From Mesobacillus sp. AQ2 (GTDB lineage Bacteria > Bacillota > Bacilli > Bacillales > Cytobacillaceae): DNA of 64,000 bases. The notes below the pieces were generated by a model. The model was given only the letters and a program-made list of their open reading frames with translations, did no database searches and was not told where the DNA came from. The position numbers and the translations under genes are program-made. Below, piece by piece: positions 29,985 through 38,106 of this stretch. Each line of letters begins with the position of its first letter. The first letter of the stretch is position 1. The stretch covers positions 2,423,001 to 2,487,000 of the forward strand of contig NZ_CP126080.1 in NCBI RefSeq assembly GCF_030122805.1. Direction: 5' to 3'.

Positions 29985-31352
29985 ATGTACCAGACTTTTT
30001 CGACAAAAGAAAAAATAAAGCAGATTTTTGTCTTACTGATACCAATCTTGATCACGCAATTAGGGATGTTTTCCATGGTGTTTTTTAATACCATCATGTC
30101 GGGAAAATATAATTCCTCAGACCTTGCTGGTGTAGCGATTGGATCTTCAATCTGGAGCCCTGTATTCACTGGGCTTAGCGGAATTCTCCTCGCGGTGTCA
30201 CCAATCGCTGCCCAGCGCTTTGGTGAAAAGAAGGGAAAAGAGGTATCTTCCATTCTTACCCACGGGATTTATTTAGCTTTAATCATTGCCGTAATTGTCA
30301 TTATTATGGGGATTTTTCTGCTAAATCCAATTTTAAATGCAATGAACCTTCCTGAAAGTGTACATGATACGGCATTTCAATACCTTGCTGGATTAGGCTA
30401 TGGAATCATTCCCTTGTTTATTTTTAATGTTTTGAGGTCATTTATTTATGCTCTGGGTAAAACAAGAGTGGTCATGTATATTCTGCTCATGTCACTGCCA
30501 GTCAACTTCTTCCTAAATTATGTCCTGATTTTTGGTTATTCGGGCTTCCCGGAACTCGGAGGTGCAGGTGCTGGTTATGCTACGTCAATTACCTATTACA
30601 TAATTGCAGCAATGACAGCTGTAGTCATAATCAGGCAACAGCCATTTTCCGATTTTGTAGGGCTGGAATACTTCAAGGAATTTTCGGGAGAGAAAGTTAA
30701 AGAAATCTTGAAAATCGGTGTTCCGATGGGATTGTCGATCTTTTTTGAAACAAGCATGTTTGCTGTCGTGACGATTTTAATCAGTAAGTTCAATATCACA
30801 ACGATTGCCGCCTATCAATCCGCATTGAATATTGTCTCATTTCTTTATATGATCCCGATGAGTATTTCGATGGCATTAACTGTATTGGTTGGATTTGAAG
30901 TAGGAGCCCGCCGCTATAAGGATGCCAAAATATACAGCTGGCTGGGGATTTATTTGGCAGCACTCATCGCAATAGGCGCAGGATTGCTTGTCGTGTTATT
31001 CCGTTATAAGGTGGCAGGTTTTTACTCAAATGAACCTGCCGTTATTGCCTTAACGGGCCAATTTTTGATTTACGCGTTATTCTTCATGATTTCCGATGCC
31101 ATTCAGGCTACTGCACTAGCGGCACTTCGCGGATATAAAGATGTGAATATATCATTCGTCATCACGCTGATTGCATACTGGCTCATTTGTCTGCCGGTAG
31201 GTTACCTGCTCACCCAAAATACCGGACTTGGAGCTTCAGGATATTGGGTCGGCCTTACCACCGGATTGCTGGCAGCCGGAATCTCATTGTCACTAAGATT
31301 AATCTTCATCCAAAAAAGAAGATTCAATACGAATATGGCCGAGGCTGTTTAA
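29985..31352 (+). CDS. MATE-family multidrug efflux transporter
   Basis: A 455-residue, 12-helix cation/drug antiporter of the NorM-like MATE family. Typical features are ILITQLGMFSMVFFNTIMSG in helix 1, the ISPIAAQ-like VSPIAAQRFGEKKGKE, and the second-half counterpart LVGFEVGARRYKDAKIY with two-fold internal symmetry. It exports cationic drugs with sodium or proton exchange; the specificity cannot be read. ATG 29985 follows CAAGGAG. It is a single-gene unit closed by a hairpin directly at the stop codon. Confidence 0.93.
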   Translation: MYQTFSTKEKIKQIFVLLIPILITQLGMFSMVFFNTIMSGKYNSSDLAGVAIGSSIWSPVFTGLSGILLAVSPIAAQRFGEKKGKEVSSILTHGIYLALIIAVIVIIMGIFLLNPILNAMNLPESVHDTAFQYLAGLGYGIIPLFIFNVLRSFIYALGKTRVVMYILLMSLPVNFFLNYVLIFGYSGFPELGGAGAGYATSITYYIIAAMTAVVIIRQQPFSDFVGLEYFKEFSGEKVKEILKIGVPMGLSIFFETSMFAVVTILISKFNITTIAAYQSALNIVSFLYMIPMSISMALTVLVGFEVGARRYKDAKIYSWLGIYLAALIAIGAGLLVVLFRYKVAGFYSNEPAVIALTGQFLIYALFFMISDAIQATALAALRGYKDVNISFVITLIAYWLICLPVGYLLTQNTGLGASGYWVGLTTGLLAAGISLSLRLIFIQKRRFNTNMAEAV

Positions 31353-31379
31353 AGAGGTTCCTTTTGGAATCTCTTTTTT
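31352..31379 (+). terminator. Terminator of the MATE gene
   Basis: AAGAGGTTCC pairs with GGAATCTCTT around TTTT and is followed by further T. The stem begins at the stop codon. Confidence 0.8.
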
Positions 31380-31454
31380 TATTCCTTTATTTGGAATTAT
31401 CCGAAGGAATTAATGGTGCTTGTGAGGAATATTTAAAAAGGGGAGGTGTATTAA

Positions 31455-31976
31455 ATGGCATATTTAAAAATTGCATTTGAAAATTTCCAAAGTATTAAGA
31501 ATCAAGCCGAAAGAGCGATGTCTCAATTAAGTCTGGATCAGCTTCATTATTCTCCAAACAAAGAATCAAACAGCATCGCGATCATTTCCAAACATATGAG
31601 CGGTAACCTGAAATCAAGGTTCCGTGATTTCCTGACAGCCGACGGCGAAAAACCCGACCGTGACCGGGATGGAGAATTTGAAGGCGCTTTTCACTCGAAA
31701 GAAGATTTACTCAATTTCTGGAATGAGGGCTGGTCTGTCCTTTTTGAAACACTTGAAAAATTAACAGAAGCCGATCTTGCTCGAACGGTATATATAAGAA
31801 GTGAACCACATAATGCCATGCAAGCCATACAACGTCAAATTGCCCATCAGGCAAGTCATTCTGGACAGATTGTCTATCTAGCGAAGATGCTTAAAAATGA
31901 GGAATGGGAAACACTCAGCATCCCAAGAGGAAAGTCACGGCAATACAACGAATCCATGAAGCTGGAGGATAAATAA
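31455..31976 (+). CDS. DinB-like protein (DUF1572 family)
   Basis: A 173-residue four-helix-bundle protein of the DinB/YfiT superfamily, DUF1572 group. Seen in order are a helix with AFENFQSIKNQAERAMSQLS, ESNSIAIISKHMSGNLKSRF with the first metal His, a middle helix WNEGWSVLFETLEKL, and QIAHQASHSGQIVYLAKML with further His. These three His positions bind a divalent metal in relatives, some of which are bacillithiol-dependent transferases. Activity here is unknown. The ATG follows AAAGGGGAGGTG. It converges with the DUF4395 gene. Confidence 0.85.
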   Translation: MAYLKIAFENFQSIKNQAERAMSQLSLDQLHYSPNKESNSIAIISKHMSGNLKSRFRDFLTADGEKPDRDRDGEFEGAFHSKEDLLNFWNEGWSVLFETLEKLTEADLARTVYIRSEPHNAMQAIQRQIAHQASHSGQIVYLAKMLKNEEWETLSIPRGKSRQYNESMKLEDK

Positions 31977-31978
31977 AA

Positions 31979-32006
31979 AAGAGAGACCAGTGAAGGTTCT
32001 CTCTCA
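31979..32006. terminator. Hairpin between convergent DinB-like and DUF4395 genes
   Basis: AGAGAGACC and GGTTCTCTCT pair with one bulge around AGTGAA, between two convergent stops. T-runs are short. Confidence 0.5.
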
Positions 32007-32432
32007 AGAAGTTGATGCATGTTTTGCTTTGTATTTGGTCCACTGGAAACGAATGAAACAGCCGATGCAGAATCCAAGAATCGCTATAAAAGCCGCTATT
32101 GCAACCATGATGGTGAAAAAGTAACCAATCGCTGTATATCCATTCGCGAAAGAAACAAGTCCTCCTGCTAAACAGATGACAGCTATTTTTTGATTAAACT
32201 GCTGCTGCTCCCAGTCTTCAGGGATATATGCGGAAAGATCTTTCTTCAAGAAATGTCTCGCAGCTTTCATTATCGGGTTATAACCGAAGAATATTCCTGA
32301 TAATCCTGCAGCTAATGGTAAACCTAATATCCATTCAAAACCTGTTAACCAGGCACTAATTACACTTATGACAATGAACCACTGATTTGTCCTGACTAAC
32401 GGCTGAGGAATTGAGCGTAATTGACCAGACAA
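32004..32432 (-). CDS. DUF4395 family membrane protein
   Basis: A 142-residue integral membrane protein. The N-terminal segment RSIPQPLVRTNQWFIVISVI and the C-terminal LGFCIGCFIRFQW are hallmarks of DUF4395. About four helices lie near residues 17-35, 37-50, 83-99 and 104-124. Relatives often occur near thioredoxin-like or sulfur-transfer genes, and the CIGC motif suggests a thiol or metal role, but no function is established. No ribosome site of good strength is obvious before the start. It is a single gene converging with the DinB-like gene. Confidence 0.8.
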   Translation of the reverse strand: MSGQLRSIPQPLVRTNQWFIVISVISAWLTGFEWILGLPLAAGLSGIFFGYNPIMKAARHFLKKDLSAYIPEDWEQQQFNQKIAVICLAGGLVSFANGYTAIGYFFTIMVAIAAFIAILGFCIGCFIRFQWTKYKAKHASTS

Positions 32433-32603
32433 AATTAATCCGACCTTTCTTATTGGTTTATAAGTATTTTACCTTTTTTCATCTGAAATGTTAAGTGTAA
32501 AGAAAAAATTCATGAAAACATCGCTGACATTGAAATATGGAAAAGTATCCCTGAATATAATGGAATGCTGCATAAATTATATATAAAAAAGACGGGGGAA
32601 AGC

Positions 32604-33611
32604 ATGGGTCGATTTTTTAAAGGTGTATGGGTTTTGATTCTGGCAGGGTGCATTGGTGTTTCTGGCTGTGCTCAACAAACTTCTGTGAAGGATGAAACGG
32701 AAAAGAAGGTAGTCGAACCAGCTGAGGATCAAAAAGTCAAAGAAGAACAGGAACCAAAAGAACAGGAACCAGAAGTGGTTGAGCCAATTGTAGTGAAAGT
32801 CATTGAGCCAACAACACAGGAGGTTGTCAAATCACTGACACCAATTGAGTTGGGTTTTGGTACAGATGATGCGAAATACAGGAATGAGCTGGGGAAGTGG
32901 GCACGTGAACTGGCACGCGGTACAGAAACGACAGCTGGCTTTGACAGACGTATGATTCCGGATAAGCTCGGCCCAGACGGTCAGGTGATCAAGGGAAGCC
33001 CACTTATTATTTTGGAGGAAGAGGAACTGGTAAATAGCATCATCGAGGCTTCTAAAGAAGGAGGGACTGTCGAGCTGCCTCTCTATGTGACTGCGAGCAG
33101 CTACGAAATAAGTGATGCAGCCAGACTTGATGAGGTGGTTGTAGGTAAGTATACAACCTATTTTAATGCAGGGGTTGCCGGCAGGACAAAGAATATTGAG
33201 TTGTCAGCAGATGCCATTAACAATGTCATTCTGGGAGTGGGGGATGTCTTTTCATTCAACACAACGGTCGGTCCAAGTGATGAGGCCCATGGTTACCAGC
33301 CTGCCGAGGAGATTGTTAACAAAAAGCTGGTCATGGGCATTGGGGGAGGAATCTGCCAGACTTCTTCTACCCTATTCAATGCGGTCGATGTTCTTGGGGT
33401 TGGATATGTGGAAAAACATCATCATTCGCTTTCGGTCGGTTATGTGCCAAAGGGAAGGGACGCCACCGTTTCATACGGAGGCAAGGATTTCAGGTTCGAA
33501 AACACAACAGGTGTGCCATTATTGCTAAAAGCAATTGTCAGCAAGGGCAGCCTCACTGTGGAAGTGAGAACTTCAAAAGACTATCAAACCCAAATGAAAA
33601 AGGGAATCTAA
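32604..33611 (+). CDS. VanW-family lipoprotein
   Basis: A 335-residue exported protein. A signal peptide with a lipobox (GVSGC, Cys22; ILAGC at Cys16 is a weaker alternative) is followed by a low-complexity linker rich in Glu, Pro and Lys (EEQEPKEQEPEV). The VanW domain fills the C-terminal half: TTYFNAGVAGRTKNIELSA, INNVILGVGDVFSFN, GYQPAEEIVNKK, MGIGGGICQTSSTLFNAV and the end PLLLKAIVSKGSL. VanW proteins occur in some vancomycin-resistance clusters but are widespread in Bacillus with no known activity. ATG 32604 follows GGGGGAAAGC; the frame extends to 32565 without a ribosome site. Confidence 0.87.
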   Translation: MGRFFKGVWVLILAGCIGVSGCAQQTSVKDETEKKVVEPAEDQKVKEEQEPKEQEPEVVEPIVVKVIEPTTQEVVKSLTPIELGFGTDDAKYRNELGKWARELARGTETTAGFDRRMIPDKLGPDGQVIKGSPLIILEEEELVNSIIEASKEGGTVELPLYVTASSYEISDAARLDEVVVGKYTTYFNAGVAGRTKNIELSADAINNVILGVGDVFSFNTTVGPSDEAHGYQPAEEIVNKKLVMGIGGGICQTSSTLFNAVDVLGVGYVEKHHHSLSVGYVPKGRDATVSYGGKDFRFENTTGVPLLLKAIVSKGSLTVEVRTSKDYQTQMKKGI

Positions 33612-33719
33612 GGGCTTAAAAATAATCCGTCATAAGACGTAGAACGAATCAACCTAATGGTGAATGTTTCCATCATCGCCTTCCATTATTCTTGAATTAA
33701 GAACAGGGAGGCGATTCAA

Positions 33720-33869
33720 ATGGAAATGAATTATCTTGCATTAAAATATATTTGGAATTCAAAACAGGAAGAAATAAAAAGGAAAGCTCACTTCAAAGAA
33801 ACTTATCAGCTTTATCCGCAGAGTAAAAAGTTTGACTGGGTGAGTGCATTAAGGAGGGAAAATAAATAA
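33720..33869 (+). CDS. 49-residue basic protein, coupled to the next gene
   Basis: A short gene starting at ATG 33720 behind GGGAGG. The product reads MEMNYLALKYIWNSKQEEIK and then RKAHFKETYQLYPQSKKFDW, ending VSALRRENK. It is basic and helical with aromatic residues and is not recognised. Its last codons contain AAGGAGGG, which is positioned as the ribosome site of the following membrane protein, so the two are probably one translationally coupled unit. Confidence 0.5.
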   Translation: MEMNYLALKYIWNSKQEEIKRKAHFKETYQLYPQSKKFDWVSALRRENK

Positions 33870-34261
33870 AAATAATTAAATACATTTTATACACGTCAGG
33901 TTTTGTGATTTTGCAGGTAATGATAGGGAAGTTCCAGCTATTTTTTAAGAATATGGGAATGGAAACATATAGCCTCTATCCATGGAGCTTCCTTTCTGTA
34001 TTATTTTATTTTCCATTAGGTGTTTATCTTGGAATTCCGGAACTGCTGAAGAAATTTAGAGAAAATGGCAAGTGGAAAATCAATTGGCTTAAAATCTTCT
34101 TCATCTCTTTCCCGTTGATCTATATTTCTTTCTTCTGGTTCATTCCTTTCTCTTATCCAATTCCGAATTTTTTGGCAGACACCAATACAACATTTAAATT
34201 AGCGATGATTGCAACAGGTTTTATCTTTATGAATAGCATTGAAAAAGAAAACAGCGGATGA
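33866..34261 (+). CDS. Small membrane protein with an apparent ATA start
   Basis: A membrane protein of about 131 residues with three or four helices (first helix KYILYTSGFVILQVMIG; later WSFLSVLFYFPLGVYLGI, WLKIFFISFPLIYISFFWF, and a C-terminal TTFKLAMIATGFIFM). The ribosome site AAGGAGGG (33851-33858) points to codon 33866, which is ATA and not ATG. The next codons read KIIKYIL, a natural N-terminus. The first conventional start, GTG 33905, would remove most of helix 1 and has no ribosome site. Either AUA is used, or an ATG has mutated, or a weak internal start is used. Function unknown. Confidence 0.5.
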   Translation: MKIIKYILYTSGFVILQVMIGKFQLFFKNMGMETYSLYPWSFLSVLFYFPLGVYLGIPELLKKFRENGKWKINWLKIFFISFPLIYISFFWFIPFSYPIPNFLADTNTTFKLAMIATGFIFMNSIEKENSG

Positions 34262-34278
34262 GAACATCCGCTGTTTTC
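34250..34278. terminator. Bidirectional terminator
   Basis: AACAGCGGATG pairs with CATCCGCTGTT around AGAA. The left arm includes the last codons of the membrane protein gene. It separates that gene from a convergent small ORF. Confidence 0.8.
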
Positions 34279-34299
34279 CCATTAATTCATTTGGAGTTT

Positions 34300-34518
34300 T
34301 CATGAGGTACGTTTCTTTTCGTTCACATTCACCAACAGTCCCCGCTTGATCCAATAATCCAGATGGTCAACAGGAAAGACGCTTCGATTTTCAGCATTGT
34401 TCATTTGGATGATCACACTGCTCTCAGAAACCTCTAAAACCTTTAATCTGTCAGAGTTATACATATTCGGCATAAACCCATGCATGATTTCAAACTCCAT
34501 ATTATTTTTATATTCCAT
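34300..34518 (-). CDS. 72-residue hypothetical protein
   Basis: A small soluble protein beginning MEYKNNMEFEIMHGFMPNMY, with a strand-rich core LKVLEVSESSVIIQMNNAEN and SVFPVDHLDYWIKRGLLVNV, ending basic (NEKKRTS). The alternating hydrophobic pattern suggests a small beta-barrel. No family is recognised. The ATG is 6 nt behind GGAGGG. It is convergent with the preceding membrane protein gene and shares its terminator. Confidence 0.6.
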   Translation of the reverse strand: MEYKNNMEFEIMHGFMPNMYNSDRLKVLEVSESSVIIQMNNAENRSVFPVDHLDYWIKRGLLVNVNEKKRTS

Positions 34519-34621
34519 AAAAAACCCTCCAGGAATTCTTTATGGATATAATATTTGCCAGAAACAGATGATTTATCCATTTTTTTCGTCTTAAAAGGTT
34601 GCTGGTAAAATTAATAAAAAA

Positions 34622-34645
34622 GCAAGAGGGAGGTATTCCTCTTGC
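34622..34645 (-). terminator. Terminator of the methionine operon
   Basis: GCAAGAGG pairs with CCTCTTGC over 8 nt; on the minus strand TTTTTTATT follows. It lies just beyond the metH stop. Confidence 0.85.
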
Positions 34646-34653
34646 AACTTCTG

Positions 34654-37600
34654 CTAATTCTTCAAAACATTGAAGTACCTTGCTTCTGGATGTGAAAATA
34701 CAATTGCTGTGACTGATGCTTCAGGTTCCATCATACAGCCTTCGGTTAATTCTATACCGATTTCCTCTGGCTTGAGCAGGTTGAAAAGTTTCTTTTGGTC
34801 TTCCAAATCTGGACAGGCAGGGTAGCCGAAAGAAAAACGCTGTCCCTGATATTTGGCGGCAAATCGGCCTTTCATTGTCATATCCGGTGTATCGGGGAAT
34901 CCCCAACGATCGCGGATTTGTCGGTGGAGAAGCTCGGCAAAGCCTTCTGCGGTCTCAAGAGCCAATGCTTGGAGGGCATGGTTTTCCAGGAAGTTCCCCT
35001 TATTTTTCAGATGTTCTGCAGCCTGTCGTATTCCCGCACCTGCCGTTACTGCAAACATTCCGACATAATCTTTTTCATCATCTGTTATAGGCCGAACGAA
35101 ATCCGCCAGGCAAAGTCCTGGAGATACTTCTTGTCGCGGGAACTCGAAGGTTTCAATAATTTGGTCCTGCTGCTGAGGGTCGAAAATATAGAGTTTATCC
35201 CCTTCGGACTGGGCAGGGAAGAACTGATAGACTGCTGCCGGTTTAATCCAACCATTTGTTTTTGCCTCTGTTAACAACGATTGGACAACCCCTTGCAGCA
35301 TGACTGCCTTTTCATTTGATTCAGCGAACAATTTTTCCACTTTTCCTTTCAAACCCAGGTGATGTCCCAACAGCATCTGTTGATTGATATAGGGCTCGAT
35401 ATGGGAAAGGGAATAGGATTTAACGAGATGCCTATTTAAATCCTGCGGTATAAATACCGGTGCCTTTTCAATCACTTTTGGGCGTTCAAGGACAGCGGTA
35501 GCAGATTTCCGGCCAGGTATTATAATTTCTTGCTTGTTTAATGCAGCTTCCTGCTTTTCTTTTTGTTCTTGCAAAAACTGTTCATAGCCGTCTGGTTCCC
35601 GTAGTCGATTGGCGAGAGACAGGCCGTTCATCGCATCTTTTGCATATAATACTAGTCCGTCATATTGCTGCGCGATTTTTGTATCAGTAAACTTCCTTGA
35701 AAGGGCGGCGCCACCTACCATTATCGGGAGATCGATGCCTGCTTGCTTCATATCCTGTGCGGTCAGCACCATCTGCTGTGCGGATTTCACAAGCAGACCT
35801 GAAAGACCCACGATGTCTGGTTTTTCTTTTCTGATTGCCTCAATAAGGGCATTCGGGGCAACCTTGATTCCAAGATCGACGACATCATAGCCATTGTTGC
35901 TGAGGATGATATCGACAAGGTTTTTTCCAATATCATGGACATCGCCTTTTACAGTAGCAAGAAGCACTTTACCCTTAGCAGCGGTTGTATCATTTTTTTC
36001 CATATGCGGCTCCAGATGAGACACAGCTGCTTTCATGACCTCTGCGCTTTGGAGAACCTCAGCCACGATCAACTGATTATCATTGAACAGCCTGCCAACT
36101 TCTTTCATCCCATCCATCAAAGGACCGTTGATGATATCCAGTGGGGCAGGGTAGGTTTCAAGTGCAATATCCAGGTCAGGCAGAAGACCTTCTTTCGTGC
36201 CTTCGACCACATAGTAGGCCAGCCTTTCTTCAAGTGTCATATCAGGCAGGGTGCTTTTGGCTTCCTTCTTTTTATCCCTGTAAAAATCAGTAAAGTCAGC
36301 AAGTGTTTGATCTGTAGTATGGAACAATAAATCTTCAGCCATTTTTACTTCCTCTGGACTAATTGAAGCAAAACGCTCAAGCTTTTCTGTATTCACAATT
36401 GCATAGTCCAGGCCAGCCTGGGTGCAGTGATAAAGAAAGACAGAGTTCAAGACTTCACGGCCCACTGGTGGAAGCCCAAATGAAACATTGCTGATGCCGA
36501 GGATTGTTTGGGTTTCCGGGAATGTCTCCTTGATCATCCTGATGCCGTCAACAGTCGCTTTGGCTGAACCGATATATTGTTCATCCCCGGTACCGACTGG
36601 GAAGACAAGCGGATCAAAAATCAGATCCTGAGCAGGAATCTTATATTTATTGACAAGCAGGTCATATGAACGTTTGGCAATCGCCAATTTCTTCTCAGCG
36701 GAAACACCCATGCCTTCTTCTTCAATTGTGCCGACCACCACCGCTGCACCATATTTGTGGATCAGTCGGGCAACTGATTCAAAGCGATCTTCGCCATCTT
36801 CAAGATTGATTGAATTGATGATTGCCTTACCCTGAGAATAGCTTAGGGCCTTTTCAATGACTGCATCATCAGTCGAATCGATTACCAGCGGAACCTTCAC
36901 CTTTTTGACAACTTCCTTAATGAACTGTTCCATATCCTGCAGTTCATCTCTGTCAGGGTCCGCCAGGCAAATGTCGATGACATGGGCTCCGTTTTTAACC
37001 TGCGCTCTTGCAATTTCGGCTGCTTCTTCTATTTTCCCCTCGGAAATCAAGCGCTTGAATTTCCGCGAACCGATAACATTTGTCCGTTCACCAACCATGA
37101 TTGGTCTTAATGTTGGATCATCATAGATGAACGGTTCGATTCCAGATACCATGTGAAGCTGGTTTGCTTCTGTCTGCCTTGGCTCACGTTCTTTCATTTT
37201 TTCCGAGATCGCCTTTATATGGGCCGGAGTGGTACCGCAGCAGCCACCGACAATATTCAGCCAGCCTTGTGTGGCAAAGTCGGATAGTTTCTGTGCAAGG
37301 GTATCAGGTGTTTCATGATATTGACCTTCTTCATCCGGCAGTCCTGCATTGGGATAACAGCTGACTGCTGACTGGGAGAGGGAGGACAGAGAGCGAAGGT
37401 GCTCTTGCATGAATTCAGGACCTGTTGCACAGTTCAGCCCTATGGCAATTGGATTCATGTGCTGAACCGAAATATAGAATGCTTCAATCGATTGGCCGGC
37501 AAGTGTAGTTCCCATCGGTTCGATAGTGGCAGAAATCATGATTGGAAGTTCTTTGCCGCTCTGTTCGAAAGCCTGCTTGATTCCGCTATAGGCTGCTTTG

Positions 37601-38106
37601 ACGTTAAGCAAATCCTGGCTGGTCTCAAGAAGCAGCATGTCCACCTTGCCATCGATCAGCCCGAGAGCCTGTTCTTCGTATGCTTTCGACATTTCTTCGA
37701 AAGTAGAACCGCCGGTAACACTCAATGTTTTCGTTGTCGGTCCCATCGAACCAGCCACAAATCGGGGCTGGGAAGGTTTAGATGCCTCATCTGCGGCGGC
37801 CCTGGCAATCAGTGCTGCTTTCTTGTTGATTTCATAAGCTTTATGGCCTAAACCGTATTCGTCAAGGACCAGACTGGTGGCACCGAATGTATTGGTTTCT
37901 ACGATATCTGCACCGGCAGCGAAATATTCACGATGTATATGTTCAATCACTTCGGGTGCAGAAAGATTCAGGATTTCATTACAGCCTTCGAATTCTTCAC
38001 CGCCAAAATCATCTGCGGAAAGATCAGCCTGCTGGAGCATCGTTCCCATTGCACCATCCATGATGAGGATTTTTTGTTTCATCTGCTCAATTAACAAGGT
38101 TGACAT
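34654..38106 (-). CDS. metH: Cobalamin-dependent methionine synthase
   Basis: A 1150-residue, four-module enzyme that transfers methyl from 5-methyl-tetrahydrofolate to homocysteine through cobalamin. In order: a homocysteine domain (about 1-310, with zinc ligands in IGLNCATGP and GGCCGTTPAH); a pterin-binding domain (about 325-600, PIMVGERTNVIGS); the cap and B12-binding domain with DVHDIGKN carrying the cobalt-binding His; and the C-terminal SAM-dependent reactivation domain (ending near GYPACPDLEDQKKLF). It is full length. It overlaps yitJ by 20 bp and is last in the SAM-riboswitch operon. A B12-dependent enzyme is used here; no metE is in the window. Confidence 0.96.
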   Translation of the reverse strand: MSTLLIEQMKQKILIMDGAMGTMLQQADLSADDFGGEEFEGCNEILNLSAPEVIEHIHREYFAAGADIVETNTFGATSLVLDEYGLGHKAYEINKKAALIARAAADEASKPSQPRFVAGSMGPTTKTLSVTGGSTFEEMSKAYEEQALGLIDGKVDMLLLETSQDLLNVKAAYSGIKQAFEQSGKELPIMISATIEPMGTTLAGQSIEAFYISVQHMNPIAIGLNCATGPEFMQEHLRSLSSLSQSAVSCYPNAGLPDEEGQYHETPDTLAQKLSDFATQGWLNIVGGCCGTTPAHIKAISEKMKEREPRQTEANQLHMVSGIEPFIYDDPTLRPIMVGERTNVIGSRKFKRLISEGKIEEAAEIARAQVKNGAHVIDICLADPDRDELQDMEQFIKEVVKKVKVPLVIDSTDDAVIEKALSYSQGKAIINSINLEDGEDRFESVARLIHKYGAAVVVGTIEEEGMGVSAEKKLAIAKRSYDLLVNKYKIPAQDLIFDPLVFPVGTGDEQYIGSAKATVDGIRMIKETFPETQTILGISNVSFGLPPVGREVLNSVFLYHCTQAGLDYAIVNTEKLERFASISPEEVKMAEDLLFHTTDQTLADFTDFYRDKKKEAKSTLPDMTLEERLAYYVVEGTKEGLLPDLDIALETYPAPLDIINGPLMDGMKEVGRLFNDNQLIVAEVLQSAEVMKAAVSHLEPHMEKNDTTAAKGKVLLATVKGDVHDIGKNLVDIILSNNGYDVVDLGIKVAPNALIEAIRKEKPDIVGLSGLLVKSAQQMVLTAQDMKQAGIDLPIMVGGAALSRKFTDTKIAQQYDGLVLYAKDAMNGLSLANRLREPDGYEQFLQEQKEKQEAALNKQEIIIPGRKSATAVLERPKVIEKAPVFIPQDLNRHLVKSYSLSHIEPYINQQMLLGHHLGLKGKVEKLFAESNEKAVMLQGVVQSLLTEAKTNGWIKPAAVYQFFPAQSEGDKLYIFDPQQQDQIIETFEFPRQEVSPGLCLADFVRPITDDEKDYVGMFAVTAGAGIRQAAEHLKNKGNFLENHALQALALETAEGFAELLHRQIRDRWGFPDTPDMTMKGRFAAKYQGQRFSFGYPACPDLEDQKKLFNLLKPEEIGIELTEGCMMEPEASVTAIVFSHPEARYFNVLKN

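Noticed and set aside
31187..31480. 97-codon ORF across the end of the MATE gene
   Set aside because: It overlaps the MATE gene, its terminator and the ribosome site of the next gene, and has no start signals.
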